A stretch of DNA of 64,000 bases. Origin: Aculops lycopersici (taxonomy: Eukaryota > Arthropoda > Arachnida > Trombidiformes > Eriophyidae). The stretch spans positions 2,103,521 through 2,167,520 of the forward strand of contig WNKI01000005.1 in assembly GCA_015350385.1 (NCBI GenBank), given 5' to 3'. Below are positions 51,255 to 64,000 of the stretch, one piece after another (the stretch's first letter is position 1; each line of letters opens with the position of its first letter). Under the pieces are notes generated by a model that searched no databases, was not told the origin of the DNA, and saw only the letters and a list, made by a program, of their open reading frames with translations. Both the position numbers and the translations under genes were made by a program.

Positions 51255-54200
51255 CGCAACTTCGAACTCGTGTGTGTTTTTGTTTGTGTGGCGTTTCCCT
51301 CGTGTGCTTCTTGGCGAGCGCGTGTTCTTTTCCAGGTGACGCGAGCAGTCAGTGGTTGCTGGCGTTGAAAACTTTTCAGTCTGAAGTGGCGGAGTCGGAG
51401 TTGGGTTCGAAAAAGAGCATTAGAGTGGGTAGCTGAAAAATAGACACGAAGACAAAGAGACAAGCAACAGAAAAACTATCGCAGTGGTGGCGGCATTAGC
51501 ACTGGTATCGGTGGTGGCAGTCTATTGGCGCGAGGTGATTAATCAACCAGGTGAGCGAGAAAGAAAGAAAGGAAGAGTAAATGTGGGTAGCCACCGCGAC
51601 ACTCGACTCACTCAAGGGATCATTTGTGTAGCTGTTGTTGTTTCTGTTGGTTGGTTGGTTGTGTTTGTGTCTGTATGTCCCATTCTCTCACTTTGCCATG
51701 TGTAATTGTCGACACTTTTAGTCCTCTTACTGCTGACTCGGCAGTCCCTTGCAAGCCTTTGCCGAGTCGTCCACTCGTTTAAAGGGGCACCTAGCGACTT
51801 GAGAGCGAGCAGCACTGGAACTCGCCAACAAGAGGCGCCAATTTTGTTACAATCACTAGGAACTCGCCACCAGAAAAACTCCGCCCACTAAAAACCACTT
51901 GAGGCAGCGAAGCAGCGAGAGCCTCTGTCTGCTGCTCACATTCAAGTCTCAGGAGATGAAAGCGAGGGAGTGGGGTAGTCTTTCAGGGGTTAAGTCTAAT
52001 TTGCAGAAGCTACTTCTCGTGTTTAACTTGAATCGTCATCTGGTAGAAGAGAAACAAAGACAACCCGAGAGGTTGCAGCGCTGAATTACTGTTTGGTCAC
52101 TCTCGACTGTGGAGGGTGAGAGAGAGTGAGTTAAAGTGTGAGGAAGAATCGCAGGATAACTTCAGTGGCAAACAGAGGAAAAGTTGGATAAAGTAGGCGG
52201 CAATCAGAGTGAGAGGAGGACAAACATAAGCTTGGTCTAGTGGCGCGGCGAGTCGCGTAAACAGAGCGCGACAAAAACCGGAAGTAACGAAGCTGGATCA
52301 GTGGGATTAGATTTCTTCGCCGGGAGCAAAAGAGCAATGAGCCTGACTTGCTGCTCACTTGTTTGCTCAGTCTCAATTGCTGGCTCGCGACTCTTTCGAT
52401 GCTCAAATTGGATTGAGTTTCTTGCTTTCTCTCTCACTCACTCTTCCTCTTCCTCTTCCCCCCAATTTGTTTGACCTCATCACTTGGCGCCGTGAGGTAG
52501 CGACATAAAAGCGGAAGCCAACGGAGCAAACTTTTCCGCTTGCCCTCCTCTCGCAAACCCAATGCTTTCCCTTCTTGATGCTAGTCTTTAATCGTCAACC
52601 AGCTAACCTCAAAGAGGAGAGTTGCCGATCGCTCAAGTACCACGTCATTATCATCTTCGTCACCATCGTCTCCTGCTTAAACATGTACGACTATTATGGC
52701 CAAGATCCATGGCAAATTATGGACGATAATTAATTTTTCGCCGCTAGCCAGCTCCTTGTTGGTGGCCATCGTCGTAGTCAAGTTGCCGCCATAACCACCG
52801 ACTCGTAGATGAGATCTGAATAAGAATGAGCAGCGATCGAGCGATTGATATTCCCAAGTCAGTGGTTGGTGGGCCCACTGAGCAGACAAGAGCAAGAAAC
52901 TCCTCTGTTGCTGGGCGACACACATAAATTGAATCGCTAAGACTCGAGTCTCGCTGTTATCTGCTCGATGGTCGGCCAGTTGGTTGGCGAGCAAATTGGT
53001 TTCCCCTTCTATAAGACCAAAGAACTAGCTGCACCTAGGCGACCGATGGAACTCGACGTGCTAGTCATTAACATGATTATCATTTTTATTGGCGCTGCCT
53101 TTTGATCGTTTAATTTACACAAAATTTCTCTCCAAACTTTAGATGTCTGTTGGTTCGTTTCCTTGCGTCGGTTTGCTGACATGACGAGACTGTTATGTCG
53201 AAGCAAAGATAAAAAGTTAGATAGAGACAAACTATACAACTGCACCGACAACGACACCCACAACAACAGGAAAACCAGAGGCACTAATAGAATTACTACA
53301 CATAGTTTAGTTTAGTTTAGTTCAAATCGCTTAGCCTTCTGGTAGTTGCCATTGAAAAGAGCGAGGGAGAGAATGACTCATGTTGCTCAATCGAGGAAAG
53401 TGTAAATGTAAATAATCGCAGTTTAGTTTGCGGCAGAGTTAAAGGAGAGAGCGAGTGAGCAAAGCAATGGAAAACTTGTGGCTGCTCACATCAATTGGCT
53501 GGAATCCAATTGTTTTGCGTTACTTTGGCTCCCGTTTGCTTGCTGCTGGTGCATCCAAAAGCGAGCCTAGAAAGTTTAGAGCATCTGGCGACTTGAGACT
53601 TTTGAGAGTCGACTTGAAGATAGAAATAGAAACCAGAGTGGCCGCTCTAAACACACGACGACTAGCAGCTCAAAATTATTACTATTAGCCTTATTGTGCT
53701 GCTCTGTGGTGGTGGTGGCCAGAGTGGTTGCGAGCTGAACCGGAAACGGAAGTATACACGTCCGCCGCCGACTCTAGAGCGCCAAGTGGCTGGATAAGGA
53801 GGAGGCCAGAGAGTGTTGCGCGCAAAATCCCACACTAAACTAGACCAACAAGATGCTAATAAATCTTGTTGGCTTCGGCTGCTGCTACTGCCGCCGCTAC
53901 TCTCGCTTCTATTAGCTGGAATGGCGAACGGAAGCCACGAGTTTAGAGTCTCATTTTCGCCGCTTTAACTTGCGGCGGAAGCAGCGGCTCGACTGTGAGC
54001 ATCGAGAATGATCGCGGCAACCGCTTGGCCGCAACCAGCCAGCCAGCCGGCAAGCCAGCTAGCCAGAGTCATTCGCCTGCTCGGTTAGTCTAAAGCTCGC
54101 GAGATGCTAATGCAATTGGCTCTTGTTGGTTCCGGTATCTCGATGTTGCTGCTCGCATTTCGCTCCTTTGAAAGCCAACTTTTCCCCTCAGCTTTCCTCA

Positions 54201-54894
54201 AAACTGGCAACGAGCAAAACGAAATGATATTAGCTTCTCTTTGTTTGCTCTCGCCTCTTGATGCGAGCGTTTAGTTTGTTTGCCTGCCCGCCGCTCGAAT
54301 TCGTCCGACTGACTGTCTGCCTTCAGCGGCGGCGACCACCACCGCGACTTAAACCACCACCACAACTAAGACGAATGGGTTTTATCCTGCAGACACGAGG
54401 ACTTGAATCTGCAGGACCCGCGCTGAGTAATGGCAACAATGTAAAGATCATCGCGGCAAGCTTCAATGTTCGTGTGCATATTTGAATTAGCCGAATGTTC
54501 GTGTTGTTATATATAAGAGTGATATGCTTTTGGGATTCACATTGTGACCGAAAGACCGAGCATTCTGCCTGGTGATATATGCAACGGTGGCAAGCCGCAC
54601 GCGACTGCCGCTCACTCCGACCGAGAGTGAAAAGCGCAACGGAAACCGGCAACCAGTTGGAAGAGGGGCAACTGGCAAAGGTAACCTAAGAGGCGGAAGT
54701 TGCGTTGTGCAACATAAGCACAACAAACTCACCGCTAACCGCAAAACGCATAAAGAAATTAAATTTTGTCAGCCTCTCGCTTGGCCGTCCCCGTTTGCCT
54801 CTACGTTTGCGTCTAGGTTGTGGTCCACAGAAAGCAGCTAGAGGAAAAGTGGCGCCGATACGTGAGTTGAATCAAGCGACACCTCGGCCAGCGA
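51255..54894. other. Upstream region of the giant gene, no supported genes
   Basis: Should hold its promoter and 5' UTR. All frames here are short, and most begin at TTG or GTG. One CCTAGCGACTT (51790-51800) and one CCGGAAGT (52278-52285) occur. GC content rises and falls without coding pattern. Confidence 0.5.
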
Positions 54895-55418
54895 GTTGCG
54901 TAACGGACATTTCGTCACTTCGGCTTAGCGTTGCCCTTTTGGGAGACTAAACTGACCGTAAGTAGCGACTAGCGACTAAAAACCACCAGTTAGAATGAAA
55001 ACCTGGCCACTGCGAGTGGCTAATGGAATTGCGCAACAGCAACTTGTTTCCAGTCGCTCACACGCCTCTGCTGCGCGACAACTTCCGTCACTCAACAACA
55101 CGAACACTAAAATTTGTGACAAGACAGCGGAAGTCGGCGGTGTGATTGTGGCTCCTCTAACCGGAAGTTGTCTAGCTTCAAGTCTTTCGATTCGGCTGCG
55201 CATTTCAGCAGCCGGAAAAGACAGCGTCGCGACGTCTCATGTCACCATTACGCACTGCTGAGCAAACAATTGCGCGTGAATCTCTTCCTCCGTTTGTGTC
55301 GTTTCGTCTTGTGTCCGAGAGCAGCTCTATTTTCGGATTACATTTCGATTGGCCACTAGCCTCAATCTGGCCAAGTGGCTAATAACGCAGCGCGAGTTTG
55401 ATTCATATTCTAGACAAA

Positions 55419-55421
<3 letters not shown>

Positions 55422-55464
<43 letters not shown>
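55422..55464. repeat. (AT)n microsatellite
   Basis: About 21 AT units shortly before an inverted repeat and an N gap. Confidence 0.95.
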
Positions 55465-55467
<3 letters not shown>

Positions 55468-55516
55468 AGATGACTAAATTCTTACTTATTATACTCGTAC
55501 GTCGCCCGACCGGTCC

Positions 55517-55612
55517 TACGTAATACTCGTATAGTATACTATTACGTAACNNNNNNNNNNNNNNNNNNNNNNNNNNNNNNNNNNNNNNNNNNNNNNNNNN
55601 NNNNNNNNNNNN
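55517..55612. repeat. Inverted repeat next to assembly gap
   Basis: TACGTAATA (55517-55525) and TATTACGTA (55540-55548) are exact inverted copies around a spacer that itself contains GTATA-G-TATAC. A 62-base N run (55551-55612) follows immediately. The gap probably reflects the hairpin and the AT repeat beside it. Confidence 0.75.
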
Positions 55613-58600
55613 CAAAATATTTCCTATTTGAATCACGTGCCGCCGGCTCGCAACTTCCGGTTTCGCCTAAGTCACCAACAAAACTCTGTCTCTCTCTCTC
55701 TCCGTCTCTTTCTTTCTTGTGCCGAAAACTAATGGGGCGCAAGTGAGCGAGCGAGCAAGTAGTGGTCTAATTCAAATCCTTTCCCTCTCGAGGGGGCTGC
55801 AAAGAGGAAGCTTGTCGCTGAGTTTGCGGGATTTCGTCGGCCGGTTGGTTGTTCCGATTCGTTTCGTTTATAAGTTGAAGTGTTGAGGGAAAGATATTCA
55901 AAAAGTTGCGCCAACTTTGTGTTGGAAAGACACATTTCGCATCGCGTAACATGATGAATCGCCAACTAGCCAAACAAAGACATCGAGCTCGTGGATTTAG
56001 AGGCAGCAAGAATAAGTGCAAGTGCGTTGACAATTGGACTTCCCATTCTTATCCCCTCTCATTCTTATTTACCCCACTTTTCTGTGGATACAAAATATTG
56101 CCATCTATTTATTACCTGGCTAGGAGAGCGTCTCTCTCTCTCTTTCTTGCAAGTAGTAACAAAGACTCGCCAAGATTCCTATTGTATGCGACCACTTCCA
56201 TTACGCAAACTGCGAGGCGACCACTTGCCGATGTGCACAGGCGGCCGCCGCTGCTACCGTTGCGCTCGGAGTCAAGTGGGCGTGAACAGGTAAGCGGCGG
56301 CGCCTATAACACCGCGGTGCCTGCCATCGACTGATTAACTTCGCCTGCCGAAGTGCTAGCTCGCCGAGTCTTCCACTCAAGAGGCCGGCAAACGAAGGTA
56401 CAAACCACTAGCTCGCTGGCCTAAGCTAAAGACCGACAAAGGGACTTGGCTCTCGTCGTCGTTGTTGTCGTCATTTTTGAGACTGTCTCTTCTCTTGGTC
56501 TTGGTGGCAGAAGTAGCAGCAGTAGCGGCAACAACTCGGCCACTGGGAGCTGCGGTGTGAGTTACGCAACTTAAGAAAGTGGCAGAGTGGCCCAGTTGAA
56601 GCGTAGAGCAGTAGATTGCTAGGCTACGATAAGAGACAACCAGAAGGGAGCCACTTGAGTTGCCTCTTTTTGGGTTGCAACCGTTTGTGTCTGTGTCGGT
56701 GTCGTTGTCGTTTCGACTATCAGAACTTGAGAAGTCGTTTCAGTTGGCGATGTTTTCCTCTTCGTTTCCGTCTACTTTGCTATCGCGCTAGTCGTTGTGG
56801 CAGATAAACGAAACGAAACCAAATCTAATATCACCTCGTCGCTCTTCTCTCGGATCATGCGAATAAATGGCGAGCCAAACGAGGGGAGAGAGAGAGAGAT
56901 CAAGTTTAAGAGACGGATTTAAATAGACTACAATCCCAAATCCTTGGTCATATATAAACTCAGATGGAGATATAAGCTAAAGATTCAGCTCAGCTTCTAG
57001 CCAGTGTCTTGAATTTAGAGTTGAAAGTTATAAGCCGAGAGGGGGAGGCAAAAGGGTGAGAGAGATAATGACGCAACTTGAAAATTTGGTCATACTCTCG
57101 TCTTTTATATGGCGACACAAAAGCACAAGAATCACAAAACTATTTATTTTGAATGTCACCTTCTAGTCTTGCTCTTCTTTTTCTGTCCTTGCTGGATATA
57201 TACTCAACTTTACTTTCAAAGTTGTGACCAACGCCTCTTGCCATAGGAAAGAAAAGGGGAATGGGATCAAATATTAAGCAAAACATGTGGCGCATAGTAA
57301 ATGTGACCAAATGGCCTGGGTTAGTGGGAGAATGCAATAAATATTGAAATAACGTAGAGCGGATCGTTTGGTCAAGTTTCTTTTCATTGGACTGTAGGTT
57401 ACCAAACAAAACAAAACCAAAAGACGGAGTTGAAGAGAGAAGGGAGATCGAGTTTAGTTTTTGTTTTTAATATATTCATTATTATTTATCGCCTCGTTTG
57501 CTTCTCAACTTCCAACTTCTGATCCCACCAACCTACGACTAAAATGTGCGCCAACCTTATCTGGCTTCGCGCACCTCGAGCTTACAGTTAGCCTCTCGAT
57601 TGCAAGCTGAACTCGCGAGCAGCAACTAGAATGCCACTTCCATTTGATCTCTCTTCTCTTGGTTGCATGAGCAGTCGCCGGTTCACCCCAGTCAACCTGA
57701 CGATTGAGCAAAAAGTCGCCCACTGTGCTACTGTCTTCTTTGCTATCGTCGGCGGCAGTTGTCGTTGTAACCTCGCCACCGGAAACCAGTGAAATGAACA
57801 GCTCACCTGCGATCAGGTCGAATAGCCAATGAGCTTTTCACCCACACAACCGAGAGCAAGTTAGACAACCAGCCCATTCATCATCGCGCGCCGCATAAGT
57901 CGCTAGGTGCCTCTGAGACTCTGATTCCTGTTTCCTCTCGCCCGCCAAATCTCTCATTCAATTTCGCGACTTTCGCTTTAGCGACAATCTAAACTAACTC
58001 GGACTTTTCCTTGGCCACCTCGTTGGCAATTGTATCTGTTAACAGCATGCCAAAAGCGAGACATTTAAGCAGCAAGCGAATGGCATTACCCATCTCAGTT
58101 GCCCCACTCATTCGATTCAATCCTACGCTCGCTTCTCTCTCAATGAGAAGCGTTTCACACAAAGACACAGTTTGACTTTGGTGCACTGCACCTGTAACTG
58201 AATGCGACAACTCTGCAGTCGTCGCAATGGTCGTCCATGTTGCCCACCGCGAGCCACATGATTGACATTGGACCAGCTGACTGGCTGGCCATTCAGACAG
58301 CCAGTCGAGTCGTCGAGCGGCCTGCGGGTAGATTAGACGCCGAGCCAAGCGATTAGTGTGGACACTAAATTTTGGTTGAAACCGAGCAAAGCCAAAAGGT
58401 GGAATCGGAGTTACATTCTTTCGTGTAGTCCACAATGGAAGTCTTAATCTTTGCCAAACTAGCAGCTACCTTTAGACTAAATCCAAACCGCAACTCTGGA
58501 AGGTCGATTGGGCGCTTTTATAAATCACCAACATCCAGGTAGCTAGCTTGCCAACTAGCTAGCCAGCGAGCTGATCGGCGGCCACCCGGGTCCCTTGCTC

Positions 58601-61114
58601 GTCTAAATCCGCAACCGCCTGCCAGAGTGAGCGAGCTAGCGATACTTTAAGCCTCTGGGATCTCTAGCCGTCTTCGCTGGCGTCGCCTTTGGGTGGTCAA
58701 ACTAGCGGCCAGGTGAGTTACGCAAGCGATCAAATGAACTCAAACTCGTTGGCGTCGATTGCCCATCAGGGGGGATCAACTTGTCAGTCGCGAGTCCTTT
58801 AAATCAGCGGCACGCGCGACCCTTTGCTCGCAGGTCTAAAGGTTTGCACATGGCAATGTGATGAAAATGAATCCCAGTGGATCTTGAACGAGAGCAAATT
58901 TGGATTTGGAATTTAGCTGAAGCTTGCAGCTTTGAGTCACATTGTGACGGGCAAATTATTTGAAATTTGCGCGGATTATTTGCAAAAGGTCCAGGTTACC
59001 AGTGTTAAGCTCCAAGGTTTCCGCTATCAAAAAGAGGGATAGATAGCGAGATACACACTTGAGTCTAATGGACTCGTTGCTTTGCCACACACACACACAC
59101 AAACACACACTCACACTCACACTCACAAAACACCGAAAAATTTGCGACAACCCGACGCGAGCTGCGCTCTTGGATTGGAGTTCATAAAACAGTGTGAGTA
59201 ACGGGGGCGACGGCGGCGCGCGTCTCCCGCTTAAGTTGTTCGATGTTGGTCATGTCACTTTTGCTACTTCGACTCGTTTGCTCACGTAACAAATGAATTT
59301 GAGATCCATTTGCCTCTTTGCTCTGGCTGCCATCTCGTCTCTTTTGCTCGCTTGCCACCGACAAAGACCAGCAGTCTCATTGCTAAAACTTGCGCCGCAT
59401 GTCTAGGTTGACCAAACTGCGCAGCTCGCTCCGTGTCTAGAGGAGCGGAAAAAATAGTCCACTTGTTTCTAGTCTTCTCTGGTCTGGTCTGGTCTTTGGT
59501 TTAGTCTGTGCTAGTCAACGGACAAGGGAACAGCACCGGGCACCGATAGTATAAAGGCAGTGGCAATTGGATTTCTTCCTCCCTGTCTCGCATGCCGGCC
59601 GCTAGCTTGGTGGCCGGAAGTTGCGCTGAATTTTCAACTTTTTTCAAGCGCATGAATCCAAACTAGAATCTCTCCTCTCGCTTGCCTTTGTCGTCATTGG
59701 AATGAACAAAACGCAAAGGACACAACGACGACGACCAACACGATGGCCAACGTATCTTAAATTCTACGTAGACATACCAACCAAAGCGAAAAGATCATTA
59801 CGAATCATCAGCGTGGAGTTGAACGCAAACGAGTCGAATCTTTCGTTTCGTTTCGTTTCTTTTAGTTTCGGTCTCATTTCCTCGTTGCGTAACATGAACA
59901 GTCGTCGTTGAGCCAGCAGCTAGAATTTCAGCGGCTGAAACGCACAGGGAGCTTGCTGTTCTTGCATCGCTCGTTTCCGGTTGGCAAATTTTTGATTCTT
60001 ATTGGGCGAGCTTAAGGCTAGAAATTTCGCAGAGCAAAGGTTGGAGTTCAGCGACTAAAAAGATAGCGACTCCGATGAAAAAATTTGGCCAGTCGATCGG
60101 CCAGCAAAGTGATATAACAGCAAAGGGGGTTAAAAATCAAAAGATCACACAAGCAACAACTCGTCGCACGCTTGCTGCACTTTGTTTTACATTTATTTGC
60201 CCTCCAATAGGCTCACAATCGCTATCGTCGTCGTTGTTCCCTTATGCAAAATTTGTAGATTTATCCGCGAGGCCTGATGAATCGAGTTAGTGGGATTGGT
60301 AAAAGAAAGCAAGGAGTCGCGATGGCGGAACACCGACCACAACCACCGACTGGCGCAATGGTTGTGTGGCGCGCGCACTTGTGTTGCTAGAGAGAGGGGT
60401 TTGCAAATTATAGCACACACGAGAAGGGGCGAAAAGCGTTGCGTGCGCGTCCAAATTACTGCGTGTGTATGTGTTGGTTTTTGGCGATTCCTTTCGCTTG
60501 CTCTTATTTCAGTGCGCTTCTCGTTGCCAGTTATATTGTCTCTCTGCCGATGGAGTGTCTTTTGTGAGCCTGTAAAACTCAAGATTCATCCGAAAGACAA
60601 ACGAATGAACGAAGTCAGAGCAACCAAAATGATCAACTGAGACAATCGACCCACACAAACATTGAAGTTTGAGCTTCGCGATGATCATTTGGACGGCCAA
60701 TTGAAACGCCACTTCGGTCTTGGGGTTTCGGTCTTGATGGCAGCGACGCTGCGAAAGTTTAGCAATCTTGGCGGCGGCGGCGGCATGATTATTATTAGCT
60801 AGTTCACTCGGTTGCAGTGGTCATCCGGCCACAAGACCAAGCTAGTGGCTGATCCATATGCAGTAGCAGTGTAGTTTCCCACTTGCCAACAACAAGCGAG
60901 CAAACGAACGGAACCAAACCCGAGAGCAAAAAGGACAGTCGACAACTCTGACCAACGATCGAGATTTGATCGGATTGTTACGTAAGCTTTGGATAGCCGT
61001 TAGTCTCTGTGTCGGTGAGTGAGTATGTTTCTATCCGGTAGTTTTATCGCTCGCCAATGATCTTTGCGCTCGTCGCCCTTTGGCCAGGCGAAAAGATCTA
61101 ACCATAAACCGGCC

Positions 61115-61115
61115 G

Positions 61116-61149
<34 letters not shown>
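61115..61149 (+). repeat. (CT)n microsatellite
   Basis: CT-rich run of about 35 bases in the gene-poor distal region. Confidence 0.9.
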
Positions 61150-61153
<4 letters not shown>

Positions 61154-61484
61154 GCAACTTTGGCCACAGTGGCATTTGCTGTTAGTTTGCCCGAGTGTTA
61201 GACATAAATTTATGACATTGCAACGAGCAACTTGAAGAGTTCTGCTTGTCGCTCACTCGGTTAATTCAGTGTACTTGCTATAATGCCGCCAAAGCCACTG
61301 GTTCTCCTTCTTGGCTCACCGTCCACTCAAACTATCGTTGAATGTTGAGGCTGAGGCTAGAACTGGCCACTGCACTTTTGTGCCGGCTGAAAAAGACGAG
61401 CAAGTTGAAAAGAGTGTTAGTTGAGGCAAGTAAAGCAGACAAAACTACCACTGCCACCACTCGATTCCCGAAGGCGAGTTAGCC

Positions 61485-61506
61485 GCAACTTCCGGCCGGA
61501 AGTTGC
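61485..61506. promoter_or_regulatory. 22-bp perfect palindrome of two ETS-type sites
   Basis: GCAACTTCCGG followed directly by its reverse complement, so ACTTCCGG (61488-61495) abuts CCGGAAGT (61496-61503). Single ACTTCCGG/CCGGAAGT sites, mostly with the adjoining TTGC/GCAA, recur in the non-coding DNA of the window. ETS-factor binding is inference from the core. Confidence 0.5.
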
Positions 61507-62349
61507 CAGTGTAACACGCCAATGTAAAGCGTTGTTGCCCAGCTAACCATCTAGCCAGCTATCCAACAACAAACACGACTTGCGTGGGCAGCAAACTAAC
61601 GCAGAAGAAGTTTCACTCCTGAGTAACTATCGCCTCGAGGCCCAAAAGACTAACCATAGTGGCAACAACAACAGCAGTAGCAGCAGCAGCAGTAGCCGAT
61701 ATTTTTCAATACTTTCGACTCAAACTTGAACCAGAGAAATTTCCTCCAACTTAGGGCCATCAAGTGGCGTAACGACTCCACAATCTACTACCTGGTTGCC
61801 CATTTCCCTTCCCACTCCTTTCCCCGTTTCCTCGTTTCCCTCTTCCGCCAGCCGGTAAGAGTTGGCCGCCGAGCAAGACAATCTCATCGCCTGATTGCTC
61901 AACGGGCCGCTCGAGTCGTCTATTTCGTATGACGCCGCCACAGCCGCCAACCGCAAAAATCTAAACGTACGCTTCGACGCCGGAAACTCCCGCGGGCCTT
62001 CAGGTGGTTGGCCGCTAGCGACGCAATTTCAAATTTAATTGAGTCTCTCGTCTCCCTCTCGGCCGCAAGCTTCTGGTCTCACGCTACGTAGCCGCAAAAA
62101 TCTCTTGCTTGCCGCCTCGGCAAAACGAAAGACTCGCTTTATTTTTGGGGTCTCTCCCTCTCTGGCCGCGACCACCGAGTAAAAAAATCGTGTGATCATA
62201 ATAGCAATAATGACGACCATCATCGAGCTGCCGGCGCCGCAATGCTCTTCATTCGCCTCAAGGAATCTCTCCTAGTAAAGCGCATTCCTCGTCTCCCCCT
62301 CACTCGTTAACTCTAGACGCAAGAAGTTGGCTGGCAGTAAGTTACGCAA

Positions 62350-64000
62350 GAGGCCAGTTTAATGGGTTACAAGTTGCATTTTTGCCTCCCACTCTTGCAT
62401 GCAATTAGATGGCATAATTCTTTGACTTTACTTGAGTCTCGCTTTGTTCTGTTTGGTTTTGTTTCGTCGTCCCTTGAACTGTGCGCAAATGCAGCGACAA
62501 CTCGAGCAAAACTAACAACATTCATCGCTAGCTCCTAGCCGCCAATCTTATCTCTTGCCGACTCTTGCTTCAAATGAGATGAGCTGATGAGTTTCCGGTT
62601 CCGCGAGTTGGATAGAGAGGAAGAGACCAATGCAATGCAAACAGCAGCTCGACGAGCAATTAGCTTGCTGGCTGCCGGCCGCCCCTGCCCGAGGAAACGT
62701 TTAAATCGTTTGCTCTAATCTATCGCCACAGACGATAGTATAAGAGTTGAGATTCTATTCTAGTCAAGTAAGCCAGAGACTTTGCCGCCGGAGACAAGTG
62801 GCTTTTCAACGGCTTCCTTTTCTCTCTCTCTCCCCTCACTTCTTTTGCTTCGAATCTCCAGTTCAAATTTCAATCGCCTAGAATCTAGCCATTCGAGTAG
62901 CTCATCTAGATTCAATGTGCATCTACCAGCAAGAGCGCAAACTATTTGCGGCTTCCCCCTGTCCTCTGAATTGGTTTGGGGTTTGAGCACACTCCGATGC
63001 TAAAACCCCAACTGCGGTTTGGGGTTAAGTGTTTATTGTAAGTTGCATGGGTTGGTTTTTAGTACAGTATGCAGCGATGAGGCCACTTGATATGCAAATC
63101 AACTGGCCACCACACTGCCAACTAAAACTAAACTCTGTCAACAGTCTCACGCCTGTGAGCCATTCGACACGCCCCTTTGAGTTTGCCCCCGGCTATTTGA
63201 GTGTTTGAATGCTCAGATAAACGGATGAGCGCTGACCAGTTGAAGTGCGACTCTTTTCCAGAGAATCTGCCAGAGTTGGATTACATCGCCAACATCCGCG
63301 CTAATTAAAAGGCTAGTTCTTTTCTTTCAAAGACTCGAATAAAAAGAGCAACAAAATGGTGCTCAACACAGTCAAGCTCGAATGTGAGTGTTGGCTTTAA
63401 TGGCCGCGAGAGAGAGAGAGAGAGCGCAACGAGGAGACGATATGCTCATCTGGCCAAGTGGTCATCGCGCGATTGGAAGAGGCGAACAAGTGAGAGAATT
63501 GGGCCGGAGTATATAAGCAAACACAAAGAGAGGCCAACTAGAAGACACACTTACAATCATTGACTTGTTAATGAGTTGATCATTAACATCATTGTTATTG
63601 CTGCTCTCTTTCTTGCTCGTTGTTTAGCTCTCGACTTTGTCGTGGTTGTTGTGGAGGTCGTCGTCGCCGCCGTTGCTCATACGACTGGCCGACGAATCCA
63701 TCGACTTGGCCTAAGTAGTGGCCACTTTTTGCTCTTGCATGTACACAATGCAACGCGAAACAAAATAAAACAACTCAACCCAACAAAGCTCAATGTAATG
63801 CAACAATCGGTCCGGTCGGTGGCTCTTTTCGCCGGCCACTTGCGCCCATTAATTGAGAAGAAACGCGCTTGTCGAGTTCCGGTCTCAGTGCAAGTCGTCG
63901 GATTGGAGGCGCGAAAACCAAGGCAATCAACTTTGTTCTTGTGTCTCGCCTCGTGGAACTGGCGCTCTAGTGCCAAGCTAGCGGAAGACGTGCAAACTTG
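62350..64000. other. Distal non-coding region
   Basis: No supported gene up to the window end. Frames are under 100 codons and lack coding character. Short GA and CT runs occur (for example 63411-63424). Confidence 0.5.

Larger units (their letters stand above)
54895..62349. promoter_or_regulatory. Cluster of seven TTRCGYAA (C/EBP / PAR-bZIP type) sites
   Basis: TTGCGTAA at 54896-54903 and 59885-59892; TTACGTAA at 55542-55549 and 60978-60985; TTACGCAA at 56562-56569, 58718-58725 and 62342-62349. All but one (55542) are preceded by G, and three are full GTTRCGYAAC. With even base use about one such 8-mer set would be expected per 16 kb; seven lie within 7.5 kb. No gene was identified here, so this may be an enhancer-rich intergenic region or a large intron of a gene outside the window. 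Confidence 0.45.

Noticed and set aside
53009..53284. 91-codon minus frame with a signal-peptide-like start
   Set aside because: The start codon is GTG, the first ATG comes after the hydrophobic part, and the rest has no coding character.
57989..58435. 148-codon minus frame in the distal region
   Set aside because: Begins at TTG; only the last 40 codons follow an ATG, and no family or splice signals are seen.
51255..64000. Transposable element in the gene-poor distal third
   Set aside because: No reverse transcriptase, transposase or long terminal repeat is recognisable; the recurrence seen is of short motifs only.

Overview
The window is nuclear DNA of an intron-poor arthropod. Arthropod signs are a CLIP-domain serine protease, CREB3/CrebA-type and acatalytic carbonic-anhydrase genes, homopolymeric Gln/Asn/His tracts and a Gly/Ala/Ser silk-like gene. 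Many housekeeping genes (SF3B1, PIGW, mL37, pyridoxal kinase, GNB1L, ISCU) are single-exon, and the remaining introns are mostly short GT-AG introns. This would suit an acariform mite, but the species is inference. Two assembly gaps lie in or beside simple repeats (5975-6189 and 55551-55612).

Layout. 0.6-5.2 kb: PIGW (GPI inositol acyltransferase), B9D2 (ciliary transition zone) and, convergent, a CREB3/CrebA-type bZIP factor. 5.2-11.4 kb: TC-repeat gap, then a multi-exon, acatalytic CA10/CA11-type carbonic anhydrase-related protein on the minus strand. 13-15.7 kb: RPL24, ISCU and an unrecognised basic coiled-coil protein. 16.6-19.3 kb: a secreted two-exon protein with a Gly-Ala-Ser half, an RAKR dibasic site and a Ser/Thr-rich half. 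21.2-24 kb: CLIP-domain trypsin-like protease. 25.7-27.3 kb: a two-repeat filamin-like protein and an AGTRAP-like membrane protein. 29.7-31 kb: adiponectin-receptor-like PAQR protein. 31.2-51.3 kb: a dense cluster of pyridoxal kinase, GNB1L, SF3B1, a possible RNase P/MRP-type small protein, mitochondrial ribosomal mL37, an unrecognised 206-residue protein and a 9.5-kb open reading frame. That frame encodes a 3181-residue type II membrane protein whose ectodomain is an M1 aminopeptidase with its catalytic residues replaced. 51.3-64 kb: about 12.7 kb without a convincing gene, but rich in repeated short motifs.

The most unusual items are the giant membrane-tethered pseudo-aminopeptidase, the silk/mucin-like fusion, the carbonic anhydrase-related protein with all three zinc histidines replaced and a large insertion, decayed copies of GNB1L sequence beside pyridoxal kinase, and non-coding motif families (TTRCGYAA, ACTTCCGG, CCTAGCGACTT) including two long perfect palindromes. 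No operon logic is implied: these are mostly unrelated housekeeping genes packed closely, often convergently, with paired polyadenylation signals or divergent shared promoters.
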